A stretch of DNA of 64,000 bases from DATARH01 sp035648415 (GTDB taxonomy: Bacteria > Pseudomonadota > Alphaproteobacteria > ATCC43930 > CGMCC-115725): NCBI GenBank assembly GCA_035648415.1, contig DASRLO010000031.1:13808-77807 (forward strand), written 5' to 3'. Both the position numbers and the translations under genes were made by a program. A model generated the notes under the pieces. The model saw nothing but the letters and a program-made list of their open reading frames with translations. It was not told the DNA's origin and made no database searches. Positions 29,736 through 38,460 of this stretch are shown here, piece by piece; within the stretch, counting starts at the first letter, position 1; each line of letters starts with the position of its first letter.

Positions 29736-31127
29736 ATGGACATCCCCTTCCTGACCATCGCCGAGCTCGGCCGCGCCTATGACCGGCGCGAACTGTCGCC
29801 GGTCGAGGTGACCCGAGTGCTGCTCGACCGCGTCGCGGCGCATGACGGCAAGCTCGACAGCTTCATCCGCGTCACCGAAGAAGTCGCGCTCGCCGAAGCC
29901 AAGGCCGCCGAGGCCGAGCTGACGGCCGGGCGCCGGCGCGGGCCGATGCACGGCATCCCCTACGGCCTCAAGGACATCGTAGAGACCGCCGGCATCCCCA
30001 CCACCGGCCACTCGAAACTGCGCCAGCACCACGTACCGGCAGAGGACGCCGAGATCGTCCGCCGGCTGAAGCAAGGCGGCGGGGTGCTGATGGGCAAGCT
30101 CGCGACCTGGGAGTTCGCCAATGGCGGCCCGAGTTTCGACCTGCCCTGGCCGCCGGCGCGCAACCCGTGGGACCGCGGGCGGCTGCCGGGCGGCTCGTCG
30201 AGCGGTCCCGGTGCGGCGGTGGCGGCGGGGTTCGTGCCGGCCGCGGTCGGCACCGACACCGGCGGCTCGATCCGCGGCCCCGCCGCCTTCTGCGGCATCG
30301 CCGGGCTGAAGCCGACCTATGGCCGCGTCAGCCGCCGCGGCGTCTTCCCAAACACCTTCACGATGGACCATATCGGCCCGATGACCCGCAGCGCCGAGGA
30401 CATCTCCCTCATGCTCCAGGTGATCGCCGGCTTCGACCCGGCCGACCCCGGCAGCGAGGATTGCCCGGTGCCGGATTACGTCGCGACTCTCGGCCAGGGC
30501 GTCAAGGGCCTGCGGTTCGGCCTCGTCGAAGGCTGGCACGACGCCCCCGGCGCGCATCCCGATCTCGGTCCCGCGATCGCCGCGGCGGTCGCGGTGCTGG
30601 AAGACCTCGGCGCAATCGTCGAGCCGGTGAAACTGTCGAGCCTGCGCGACTACACCGACTGCAAGACGACGATCTCGATCGCCGAGCTCTACGCGATCCA
30701 CGAGCATGACATGCGCACCAGGCCGCGGGATTTTGGCCGCATCCTGCGCAACCGCATCCTCCCCGGCGCGCTGATCCGCGCCGAGGATTACCAGGCGGCG
30801 CTGCGCTGGCGCACCCTGCTGGCGCGCGAGCAGCAGATCGCGTTGAAGAAAGTCGACGCGTTCGTCACCGCCGGCGCGCGCGCCATCGCCGACCGGGCCG
30901 AGCCCGACAGCGCCGACAGCCTCGTCACCTCACCCAGCATCACCATGCCGTTCAGCGTCAGCGGCATTCCGGCGATCGCGATCCCCTGCGGCTTCAGCCG
31001 GGCCGAGGGCATGCCGCTGTCGTTGCAGATCGCCGCCGGCCCCTTCCGGGAGACGACCGTGCTGCGCATCGCCCACGCCTTTCAGCAAGCGACCGACTGG
31101 CACCGCCGCCACCCGGTGCTGGGCTAG
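29736..31127 (+). CDS. Amidase (amidase signature family, GatA/AtzF-like)
   Basis: A 463-residue amidase signature enzyme that hydrolyses C-N amide bonds. The Ser-cisSer-Lys triad is intact: Lys79 in YGLKDI, cis-Ser154 in GGSSSGPGAAVAAG and Ser178 in GTDTGGSIRGPA; spacings of 75 and 24 equal those of the family prototype. ATG at 29736 follows ATAGGA. A 72-residue gene starts 62 bases downstream and resembles the small GatC/AtzG-type partners seen next to such amidases. It is probably not tRNA amidotransferase, as no GatB is nearby. Confidence 0.88.
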   Translation: MDIPFLTIAELGRAYDRRELSPVEVTRVLLDRVAAHDGKLDSFIRVTEEVALAEAKAAEAELTAGRRRGPMHGIPYGLKDIVETAGIPTTGHSKLRQHHVPAEDAEIVRRLKQGGGVLMGKLATWEFANGGPSFDLPWPPARNPWDRGRLPGGSSSGPGAAVAAGFVPAAVGTDTGGSIRGPAAFCGIAGLKPTYGRVSRRGVFPNTFTMDHIGPMTRSAEDISLMLQVIAGFDPADPGSEDCPVPDYVATLGQGVKGLRFGLVEGWHDAPGAHPDLGPAIAAAVAVLEDLGAIVEPVKLSSLRDYTDCKTTISIAELYAIHEHDMRTRPRDFGRILRNRILPGALIRAEDYQAALRWRTLLAREQQIALKKVDAFVTAGARAIADRAEPDSADSLVTSPSITMPFSVSGIPAIAIPCGFSRAEGMPLSLQIAAGPFRETTVLRIAHAFQQATDWHRRHPVLG

Positions 31128-31189
31128 CAGAGCGCCGCCATGGCGAGCCCAAGGCGCCCCACCCCGACCACCTCGCGGAGACCGCCCCG

Positions 31190-31408
31190 ATGCCCGACGA
31201 CCTGACCCACTTGCCGCCCGCGACCCCGGACGAGGTTCGCGCGATGGTGGCGCGCGCCGGGATCGACCTCCCGGAAGAGCTGATGCGGCAATTTATCGCC
31301 GCCTGGCCGCAATTCGAGGCGATGGTCCGCCGCATCCCGCGCGGCCTCGGCTACGCCGACGAGCCGGCGCATAGTTTCCGTCCGACCCGCCTCGCCGGCA
31401 TGGGGTAA
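31190..31408 (+). CDS. Small GatC/AtzG-like protein, putative amidase partner
   Basis: A 72-residue protein: a helical N-terminal half (TPDEVRAMVARAGIDLPEEL), then QFEAMVRRIPRGLG and the ending DEPAHSFRPTRL. GatC and AtzG-like subunits have this helix pair followed by an extended DEP..-F tail that wraps around the amidase. The position directly after the amidase supports the idea. Family membership is judged by pattern only. The VOC gene follows 11 bases later. Confidence 0.55.
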   Translation: MPDDLTHLPPATPDEVRAMVARAGIDLPEELMRQFIAAWPQFEAMVRRIPRGLGYADEPAHSFRPTRLAGMG

Positions 31409-31419
31409 GGGAGAGGCCT

Positions 31420-31812
31420 ATGTTCAAGCGCATCGATCACATCGAAATCGTCACCGACAAGCTCGACGACACGGTACGGTTCTATACCGAGGTGCTGGAG
31501 TTCACGGTCGGAGCTCGCGATCGGATCGAACGGCCGGGCGGCTCGGTTTTGAACATCGTCTACCTCGGCCTCGGCGGAACGACCGTCGAGCTGATGTCGT
31601 ATGACGGCGTTCCGGTCGCGCCGGAGCCGGAAAAGGAACACCTCGGCTACCGGATGATGGCGCTTGAGGTCGAGGACATGAAAGCGGCCATCGCGCATCT
31701 GAAGACCAAGGGCGTCGACGTGGTCTGGGGTCCGATGTTCCGGGACACTTATGCCCGCGCCGAGATTTGCGATCCCAACGGCTGCCGCATCGAGTTGCGT
31801 CACTGGTTCTGA
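31420..31812 (+). CDS. Glyoxalase/VOC family protein
   Basis: A 130-residue VOC protein close to methylmalonyl-CoA epimerase/glyoxalase I in layout: RIDHIEIVTDKLDDTVRFYTEVL, TTVELMSYD, and CDPNGCRIELRHW at the end supply His and Glu metal ligands. It is the third gene of a run with the amidase and the small GatC-like gene, which hints that it acts on the amidase product. Substrate unknown. Confidence 0.82.
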   Translation: MFKRIDHIEIVTDKLDDTVRFYTEVLEFTVGARDRIERPGGSVLNIVYLGLGGTTVELMSYDGVPVAPEPEKEHLGYRMMALEVEDMKAAIAHLKTKGVDVVWGPMFRDTYARAEICDPNGCRIELRHWF

Positions 31813-31887
31813 AGAGGCGAAGGGGCCGCCCGGCGATCGCGGCGCCGGATTGGCCAGCCGCCCGCGCCTCGCCGACGCTGCCGCCAG

Positions 31888-33111
31888 CTAGCGCATCCGC
31901 GAGCCGGGATCGAGCCCGAGATAGACCCGGCCGCCGATCGGGTACCATTCCGGCGCGATCGTCACCGTCTGGCCGACGACGTGCAGGTCGCGCCAGCATT
32001 CGGCGAGCCGGCTGTCGCGCTTGAACGACGTGCTGCCGCCGTGCCGGTAGACCAGGTCCATCGCCTCGCGCGCGCTGTCGGCGGCATGGACCGCGGCGAG
32101 CCGGCAGCGCGCGCGCTGCTCGAGCGTCGTCTCGCCGCCCGCCGCGATCGTGTTCCACAATTCGGCGATCGTCGCGCTGCGGTAGACCCGCCCGGCGTTG
32201 AGGATCGCGTCGGCCCGGCCGACCGCGTCCTGCACCTGCGGGTTGTCGCACAAGAGGCCGGCGGGACGGCCGCGCGGCTGCTTGCCGCCGGCGAGTTCGA
32301 TGAGCGCGTCGATCCCGGCCCGCGCGATGCCGGTGATGACCGCGCTGTGGTGCGGCCCGACCCAGGCCTGCGCCGGCAGCGCATAGGTGATCCCCGGCCA
32401 GCGGTTCCACTGGTTATCGAGCGGCGCCCCGGCATGGACCATCACCCGCCGCTCGGGCAGGAAGACGTTGTCGACGGTCCAGTCGAAGCTGCCGGTGCCG
32501 CGCAGCCCGGCGACGTCCCAGCTCCCCGGCACAATCTCCGCCTCGGCCCGCGCGAACACACCGCGCCAGTAGAGCAGCCTGCCGTCGGGGCCGAGGCGCG
32601 GCTTGCCGTCGTCGTCGAGGATCTGAAAGCTGCCAAGCATCCAGGCGCTTTCCTGGCAGCCGCTGCCGAATTGCCAGCGTCCGCTGACGCGGTAGCCGCC
32701 CTCGACCGGCACGCCCTGCCCGCCGCCCTGCACCGCGGTGCCGGCGAGGTTCGCCGGCCCCTCTGCGTAGAGTTCGTCGGTCCCCGCTTCCGGCAGACCG
32801 AGCGTGACCAGCTGGCCGATGCTGTTGTTGCAGAGGTTCCAGCCGACCGAGCCGCAGCCTTCGGCCAACAGCTCGACGACGCGCAGATAGGTCAGCGGGT
32901 CGACCTCCAGCCCGCCCAGCGCGCGCGGGATCACCATCCGGTAGAACCCGGCCTCGCGCAGCCGCTCGACCAGCGCGCCCGGCAGGCGCTGCTCGCGCTC
33001 GATCTCCTCGCGATGGTGGCGCAGCTCCGGCCGCAGCGCCGCCGCCGCCCGCACCACCGGCTGCGCCTCGACATCGACCGGCAAGCGCTTATCGTCGAAG
33101 ATCGTGTCCAT
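31888..33111 (-). CDS. Acyl-CoA dehydrogenase-fold flavin monooxygenase/dehydrogenase
   Basis: A 407-residue ACAD-fold flavoprotein. The N-terminal helical domain contains FYRMVIPRALGGLEVDPLTY, the middle beta domain ends VDNVFLPERRV, and the C-terminal domain is of the Acyl-CoA_dh_2 type (YRHGGSTSFKRDSRLAECWRDLHVVGQ). Proteins with this C-terminus are often two-component hydroxylases (HsaA/DszC-like) rather than true acyl-CoA dehydrogenases. A flavin reductase partner is not visible nearby. ATG at 33111 is chosen; the open frame upstream lies antisense to the GST gene. Confidence 0.82.
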   Translation of the reverse strand: MDTIFDDKRLPVDVEAQPVVRAAAALRPELRHHREEIEREQRLPGALVERLREAGFYRMVIPRALGGLEVDPLTYLRVVELLAEGCGSVGWNLCNNSIGQLVTLGLPEAGTDELYAEGPANLAGTAVQGGGQGVPVEGGYRVSGRWQFGSGCQESAWMLGSFQILDDDGKPRLGPDGRLLYWRGVFARAEAEIVPGSWDVAGLRGTGSFDWTVDNVFLPERRVMVHAGAPLDNQWNRWPGITYALPAQAWVGPHHSAVITGIARAGIDALIELAGGKQPRGRPAGLLCDNPQVQDAVGRADAILNAGRVYRSATIAELWNTIAAGGETTLEQRARCRLAAVHAADSAREAMDLVYRHGGSTSFKRDSRLAECWRDLHVVGQTVTIAPEWYPIGGRVYLGLDPGSRMR

Positions 33112-33285
33112 CGCCACCTCCCGTCGCCGAAGCCTAGCACGCCGCCCGCGGCGCGGAAGAGCGAAGTGGATCAGGAACCGCCGACTGGCGAAGGTGGGTC
33201 GAGCGGACGGCGGGTGGGGAATCTGGTTTCGCCGACCCGGCCGCCATGCGAGACTGGGCATACAACCGATTTTCGGGAGGAAATC

Positions 33286-33978
33286 ATGGCAAAATACATG
33301 CTGGTCAGCTTCAAGACCTGTCCCTGGGTGCAGCGCTCGGCGATCATCCTGCGGGAAAAGAACACGCCGTTCGAGTTCCGCCACATCGAGCCCGACAACC
33401 GGCCCGACTGGTTTCTCGCGATCTCGCCGCACAAAAAGGTGCCGGTGGTCCGCATCGACGACAAGGATTCGCTGTTCGAGTCGAACGCGATCAACGAGTA
33501 CCTCGACGAGACGGTCGAGCCCCGGCTGCACCCGGCCGACCCGCTCAAGCGCGCGGTCAACCGCGCCTGGACCGACTATGTGCCGACCTTCGCGTCGTCC
33601 GTCACCGGCTGCGCCTATGCCGCGACAAAGGAGGCCTACGAGGCGGCGATCGCCAAGATCCCCGAGGCCTTCGGGCGGCTCGAAAAGGCGTTGGAGACCC
33701 AGGGCAGCGGCCCGTTCTTCAACGGCAAGGAATATTCGCTGGTCGACGCCGCCTACGCGCCGTTTCTGCAGCGCTATGTCTTCCTCGACCGGGTCAAGAA
33801 GATCGGCGAGATGGAGAAATATCCGCGGCTCAAGGCGTGGTGCGATGCGCTGATGGCACGGCCGTCGACGCATTCATTCCCGGAAGGCGAGTTCGAGGCG
33901 ATGTACCGCGCCAACTTGCAGAAGCGCGGCAGCTACTTGTCGCAATTCATCGAGCCGGCGCGGGCCGCCGCGGAATAA
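33286..33978 (+). CDS. Glutathione S-transferase family protein
   Basis: A 230-residue GST. The thioredoxin-like half has SFKTCPWVQRSAIILREK with a Cys in the catalytic position (as in omega/beta classes), VPVVRIDD and the glutathione-binding ESNAINEYLDE. A helical C-terminal half includes YSLVDAAYAPFLQRY. GGGAGG stands just before the ATG. It likely conjugates or reduces electrophiles with glutathione. Divergent from the ACAD-like gene across 174 bases. Confidence 0.9.
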   Translation: MAKYMLVSFKTCPWVQRSAIILREKNTPFEFRHIEPDNRPDWFLAISPHKKVPVVRIDDKDSLFESNAINEYLDETVEPRLHPADPLKRAVNRAWTDYVPTFASSVTGCAYAATKEAYEAAIAKIPEAFGRLEKALETQGSGPFFNGKEYSLVDAAYAPFLQRYVFLDRVKKIGEMEKYPRLKAWCDALMARPSTHSFPEGEFEAMYRANLQKRGSYLSQFIEPARAAAE

Positions 33979-34004
33979 GCGGCGGGCAAGCGCGGAAAAC
34001 GAAA

Positions 34005-34039
34005 TCCCCCGCCCGGCCGGGTTAGGGCCGGTCGGGGGA
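34005..34039 (-). terminator. Strong hairpin with T-tract for minus-strand transcription
   Basis: TCCCCCGCCCGGCC (34005-34018) pairs with GGCCGGTCGGGGGA (34026-34039), one mismatch in 14, around a 7-base loop. Read on the minus strand the stem is followed by TTTCGTTTT. It lies between the convergent GST and 34092-34262 genes and should end transcription from the minus strand, perhaps from both. Confidence 0.65.
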
Positions 34040-34091
34040 CCAGATCGACAGCGGTCTTTGGTGCGGCCCGAAGCGGGCGGCAAACGCCTGG

Positions 34092-34262
34092 TTACGACGC
34101 TTTCGCCAGCGACCGCTCGCGCCGGGTTTCGAGATTGCCGGCTTCGCGTTCGAGTTCTTCGGCCGTGCGCAGCCGCGAATCCCAGATCGCCGGGTTCTCG
34201 GCCCGTTCGGCGAATTCCCGGTACCAGCTCGCGAGATCGCGCAATTTCTGTGCCTGGTCCAT
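34092..34262 (-). CDS. Small helical protein, unknown function
   Basis: A 56-residue protein, MDQAQKLRDLASWYREFAER followed by AENPAIWDSRLRTAEELEREAGNLE, strongly amphipathic and charged, predicted as one or two helices. Short proteins with a WYREFAE-like start are common in alphaproteobacteria, but I know of no assigned role. ATG at 34262 has GGAGGA ten bases upstream, so it is preferred over the GTG at 34289. Confidence 0.6.
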   Translation of the reverse strand: MDQAQKLRDLASWYREFAERAENPAIWDSRLRTAEELEREAGNLETRRERSLAKAS

Positions 34263-34406
34263 CGGCCCCAATTCCTCCGGTGACTGCACTTATTGGAACG
34301 TTGGGCGGCGGCGCCCGGTTCCCGGTGAGACCGGGCGGCCGGTCTTATTTTCTCGCGGCGCAGTCAGCGCCCCGCGCAACCGGCGCACGAAGGGAAAGAT
34401 TGACGG

Positions 34407-36428
34407 CTACCGTGCAATGGTCTGGCCTTTGGCGGCCGCTTTCTTTTTAGCGCCGGCGGTTTTCACGAGGCAGCGCAGGACCTCGCCGACGCTCCACGCC
34501 TGGGCGATGCAGCCGCGCGGGGTGAACGGCGGCTCGGCATCGAAAATTTCGCTGATCGAGCCGATGCCCGCCTCCCGGATGTGCGGCACGAAGCCATCGA
34601 GAAAATGGCGTGCTGTCGCGAAATCGTCCGGATGCACCCGCAACCACGCGTCGATGAACGGGCCGATCAGCCAGGCCCACACCGTCCCCTGATGATAGGC
34701 GGCATCGCGCGCCCGCAAATCGCCGAAGTAGCGCGGTTTGAAATCGGGATCGCCCGGCGCCAGCGAGCGGAGTCCAAGCGGCGTCAGCAGGCGATCGTGC
34801 ACCCCGCCGACCACCGCCGCCCAGCGCGCTTCGTCGAGCACCGGATGCTCGAGCGAGAGCGCGAAAATCTGGTTCGGCCGAAAACTGGCGTCGTCTCCGG
34901 TCTCGCCGTCGACAACGTCGTAGAGATGGCCGCGGCCCTCATGCCAGTAGCGCCGGTTGAACGACGCGCGGGCGCGCTCGGCGTGGATGGCGATCTCGTC
35001 GGCCTCGGGATCGTTCTCCTGGCCGAGCCAGCCTGCCAGCAGCCGCAGCGCGTTGTACCAGAGGGCGTTGATCTCGACGGCCTTGCCGCGCCGCGGCGTC
35101 ACTACCCAATCGCCGACCTTGGCGTCCATCCAGGTGAGCTGGTAGCCCTCCGCGCCCTGGGTCAACAGCCCGTCGGCGGGATCGACATGGATGCCGAAGC
35201 GCGTCCCTTTGAGGTGGTGGCGCACGACCCGCTTCAGGACCGGCAGGATGAGACGCAAGGTCGCCTCGTCGCCGGTCAGTTGCACATAGCGTCCGAGGGC
35301 GTGGAAGAACCACAAGGTCGCGTCGGCGGTATGGTAGAGGCCCTTGCTCTCGCCTTCGGGGAAAAGGTTGGGGATGAGCCCGTCGCGCACGTAATGGGCA
35401 AAGGCGCGCAGGATCCAGCGAGCCTCGGGGGCGCGGCCGGTCGACAGGGTCAGGCCCTCGAGCGAGATCATGGTGTCCCGCCCCCAATCGGTGAACCAGT
35501 GATAGCCGGCGATGACCGTGCGCAGGTCGTCGCCCTCGGCGCGCACCCGGGCGAGGTCGGCGACGCGCCCGACCGGGGTCACGACGAAGGTGTCGGCGGA
35601 AAGAACGAGCGCCGCGGCGAGCCCCGACCGCGTCGAATGCGGCGCCATCTCGAGGAGCCGACGGCGCCGCTCGATCTCGAACCGCTTCGCGTCGTCGGGC
35701 TTCAGCGCCAGCACCGTGTGCCAGCGTTCGGTCGAGGCGACAAACGTCAGCGGCGTATTCTTGTGCAGTTCACAGTTGAAATAGCCCGGGCTCCAGGCGG
35801 CCCCGCGCGATTCGTAGCCGCGCTGCGCCTCGGTCTCGAAAAAGAACTCGCGGCGCGATCCGCCATCGGCGGTGAAACTGGCGCGGTCGTCGCCGTCGAT
35901 CGTCAGGCGCAAGGTCGGCAGATCGGGACCGGCGGCGATCTCATACTGCGAACCCCGCGCGGTGATCGCGTAGTTGGACGAGAGGGCCGCGCTCACCGGT
36001 TCTTCGAGGCGGCGGAAATGCGCGAACGGCCGCAGCCGCAGCCGCGCCGAGGAAGCGCCGTCGATCAGCCGATAGGTGACGTGGACGATGTTGTGGTGCG
36101 ACGGCAGCAGCACCGATTTCTCGATGACGAGGTCGCCGATCGCGTAACGCCAGCTCGGCAAACCGTCGGTGAGCGTGAATTCGCGCAAATGGTCGGGGTC
36201 GGCGAGAATGCCCTCGCTGCCTTCGACCTCGGCGATCAGATCGCTGAGCATCACCATTCTGCCGAGCGGCGCCGGCATCGCGGAGATCAGCAACCCGTGA
36301 TAGCGCCGCGACAGCTCACCTGAGACGGTCGCCGAGGCGTAGCCGCCGAGACTGTTGGTCACGAGCCATTCATGCGCGATCCGCCCTCCCAAAAGCTGGT
36401 CGCCGTCGAGGCGGATGATTTCGGTCAT
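34407..36428 (-). CDS. Glycogen debranching enzyme, amylo-alpha-1,6-glucosidase type
   Basis: A 673-residue protein with two domains: an N-terminal beta-rich GDE_N domain (EWLVTNSLGGYASATVSGEL, RRYHGLLI) and a C-terminal (alpha/alpha)6 barrel of the GDE_C/GH133 type (GYHWFTDWGRDTMISLEGL, LWYNALRLLA, YHQGTVWAWLIGPF). It hydrolyses alpha-1,6 branches of glycogen or maltodextrin. The last residues are a Lys/Ala tail. It is divergent from treZ with 112 bases between, so the two are likely to be co-regulated and may supply linear dextrin for trehalose synthesis. Confidence 0.88.
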   Translation of the reverse strand: MTEIIRLDGDQLLGGRIAHEWLVTNSLGGYASATVSGELSRRYHGLLISAMPAPLGRMVMLSDLIAEVEGSEGILADPDHLREFTLTDGLPSWRYAIGDLVIEKSVLLPSHHNIVHVTYRLIDGASSARLRLRPFAHFRRLEEPVSAALSSNYAITARGSQYEIAAGPDLPTLRLTIDGDDRASFTADGGSRREFFFETEAQRGYESRGAAWSPGYFNCELHKNTPLTFVASTERWHTVLALKPDDAKRFEIERRRRLLEMAPHSTRSGLAAALVLSADTFVVTPVGRVADLARVRAEGDDLRTVIAGYHWFTDWGRDTMISLEGLTLSTGRAPEARWILRAFAHYVRDGLIPNLFPEGESKGLYHTADATLWFFHALGRYVQLTGDEATLRLILPVLKRVVRHHLKGTRFGIHVDPADGLLTQGAEGYQLTWMDAKVGDWVVTPRRGKAVEINALWYNALRLLAGWLGQENDPEADEIAIHAERARASFNRRYWHEGRGHLYDVVDGETGDDASFRPNQIFALSLEHPVLDEARWAAVVGGVHDRLLTPLGLRSLAPGDPDFKPRYFGDLRARDAAYHQGTVWAWLIGPFIDAWLRVHPDDFATARHFLDGFVPHIREAGIGSISEIFDAEPPFTPRGCIAQAWSVGEVLRCLVKTAGAKKKAAAKGQTIAR

Positions 36429-36540
36429 GTCACAGTCCCAATTATTTTGCGCTGCGGAAACGATGGTGCGGCCGTGTCGTCTCACGGTAGCGGCAATTGG
36501 ATAACGGATCGCACCGGCAAATGCGGCGTTTGCGGAAGCC

Positions 36541-38460
36541 ATGGATGCCGTTCGCTCTCCGCACAAATCCGCTGCGTCGCGTCGGCTTCCGGTCGGCGCC
36601 GAGATTCAACCGCAAGGCGGCGTCCACTTTCGCCTGTGGGCGCCGGCCGCCAAAAACGTGACGATTGAGCTCGACGGCCAAGTATCGCACGAGATGACAG
36701 CCGAGCCGAACGGCTATTTCGCGGCGCTGATCGATGGCGCGACAACCGGCACGCGCTACCGCTTTCGTCCGGATGGTCAGGAGAAGGCCTTTCCCGATCC
36801 CGCATCCCGGTTTCAGCCGGAGGGGCCGCACGGCGCCTCCGAAGTCATCGATCCCGCCGGTTTTTCGTGGACCGATCGGGACTGGGAGGGCATCGCGCAC
36901 GAGCGCCTCGTCATCTACGAATTCCACGTCGGCACCTTTACCGCCGAGGGCACCTGGGAGGCGGCCGCACAACATCTGCCGGCTCTCGCCGAACTCGGCG
37001 TCACTTGCCTCGAAATGATGCCGGTCGCCGATTTTCCGGGATATTTCGGTTGGGGGTATGACGGGGTCGATCTGTTCGCTCCGACGCGGCTCTACGGGCG
37101 CCCGGACGATCTGCGCCGCTTTGTCGACCGGGCGCATGCGCTCGGCATCGGGGTGATCCTCGACGTCGTCTACAACCATTTTGGACCCGACGGGAACTAT
37201 TTAGCCGCGTTTTCGTCCGCCTATTTCACCGATCGCTACGCCAACGAGTGGGGCCAGGCGCTCAATTTCGAAGGACCGGATGGGCTCCCGGTGCGCGAGT
37301 TCTTCATCGCCAATGCCGGCTATTGGATCGACGAATATCATCTGGACGGGCTGCGGCTCGACGCGACCCAGCAGATTTTCGATGCGTCGAGCGATCACAT
37401 CCTGGCGGCGATCGAGCGGCAGGTGCGGACTGCCGCACGCGGCCGCAAAACCTTCATCGCCACCGAAAACGAGGCGCAGAACGCCCGAATGGTGCGCTCG
37501 CCCGAGGCCGGCGGGTATGGCCTCGACGCGCTGTGGAACGACGATTTCCACCACGCCGCGATGGTTGCCGTCACCGGGCGCAGCGAAGCCTATTACAGCG
37601 ACTATCACGGCAGCCCGCGCGAGCTCGTCGCCGCCGCCAAGCACGGCTTCCTCTACCAAGGCCAGTGGTACGCTTGGCAGAAGCAGCCGCGCGGCACGCC
37701 GGCCCTCGACCTCACGCCAACCAATCTCGTGACCTATCTGCAAAATCACGACCAGGTCGCCAATTCCGGCGCCGGGTTGCGCGGCCACCAATCGGCAAGT
37801 CCGGGAAACTGGCGGGCGATAACCGCCTATCTGCTGCTGTCGCCCGCCATCCCGATGCTCTTCCAGGGCCAGGAATTCTGCGCTTCGGCGCCATTTCTGT
37901 ATTTCGCCGACCATCAGGACGGGCTCAGCGGGCTGGTCAGGAAAGGCCGCGGCGAATTCCTCGTTCAGTTTCCCAGCCTCGCCGGTTCCGAAATGCAGCG
38001 GCGGATCGCCGACCCGGCCGACCCGCAGACCTTCCGGCGCTGCGTTCTCGATGCCGGCGAGCGCGACGGCAACCATGCTGCGCTGGCGCTGCATCGCGAC
38101 CTCCTGGCGCTGCGCCGCGCCATATTCGCCGAAGGCACCCTGCCGATGGACGGCGCGGCGCTTGGGGAGCATTCCTTCCTGTTGCGCTACTTCGCCAAGG
38201 ACGGGAACGACGTTCTGCTGATCGTCAACCTCGGCCGGGACCAGGTTGTCGCCAGCATCCCGGAGCCGTTGATCGCTCCCATCGCCGGCCGGGTGTGGCG
38301 TCTCGTATGGTCGAGCGAGGACCCGGATTATGGCGGCGGCGGCATTGCCCAGCCATTCGCCAACGGCACATGGCGTCTGCCAGGCCAGGCTGCGATCGTC
38401 CTGGCGCCGGGTGAGGCCGCTAAACCCGCTCCTACCTCCGCGCCGCGCCGAACCGCTTGA
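36541..38460 (+). CDS. treZ: Malto-oligosyltrehalose trehalohydrolase
   Basis: A 639-residue GH13 enzyme that releases trehalose from maltooligosyltrehalose. An N-terminal CBM48-like sandwich (GVHFRLWAPAAKNVTIELDG) leads into the barrel with VIYEFHVGTFTAEGTW, the TreZ hallmark, and GWGYDGVDLFAP. Catalytic Asp274 is in LRLDATQQI, the acid Glu309 in IATENEAQ and the third site in LQNHDQVANS. TreY, the usual partner, is not in the window. Its 3' end overlaps that of ligD on the other strand by 29 bases. Confidence 0.92.
   Translation: MDAVRSPHKSAASRRLPVGAEIQPQGGVHFRLWAPAAKNVTIELDGQVSHEMTAEPNGYFAALIDGATTGTRYRFRPDGQEKAFPDPASRFQPEGPHGASEVIDPAGFSWTDRDWEGIAHERLVIYEFHVGTFTAEGTWEAAAQHLPALAELGVTCLEMMPVADFPGYFGWGYDGVDLFAPTRLYGRPDDLRRFVDRAHALGIGVILDVVYNHFGPDGNYLAAFSSAYFTDRYANEWGQALNFEGPDGLPVREFFIANAGYWIDEYHLDGLRLDATQQIFDASSDHILAAIERQVRTAARGRKTFIATENEAQNARMVRSPEAGGYGLDALWNDDFHHAAMVAVTGRSEAYYSDYHGSPRELVAAAKHGFLYQGQWYAWQKQPRGTPALDLTPTNLVTYLQNHDQVANSGAGLRGHQSASPGNWRAITAYLLLSPAIPMLFQGQEFCASAPFLYFADHQDGLSGLVRKGRGEFLVQFPSLAGSEMQRRIADPADPQTFRRCVLDAGERDGNHAALALHRDLLALRRAIFAEGTLPMDGAALGEHSFLLRYFAKDGNDVLLIVNLGRDQVVASIPEPLIAPIAGRVWRLVWSSEDPDYGGGGIAQPFANGTWRLPGQAAIVLAPGEAAKPAPTSAPRRTA

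Noticed and set aside
33112..33873. Possible N-terminal extension of the ACAD-like protein
   Set aside because: The upstream open frame is antisense to the GST gene and shows no ACAD similarity; ATG 33111 starts the fold.
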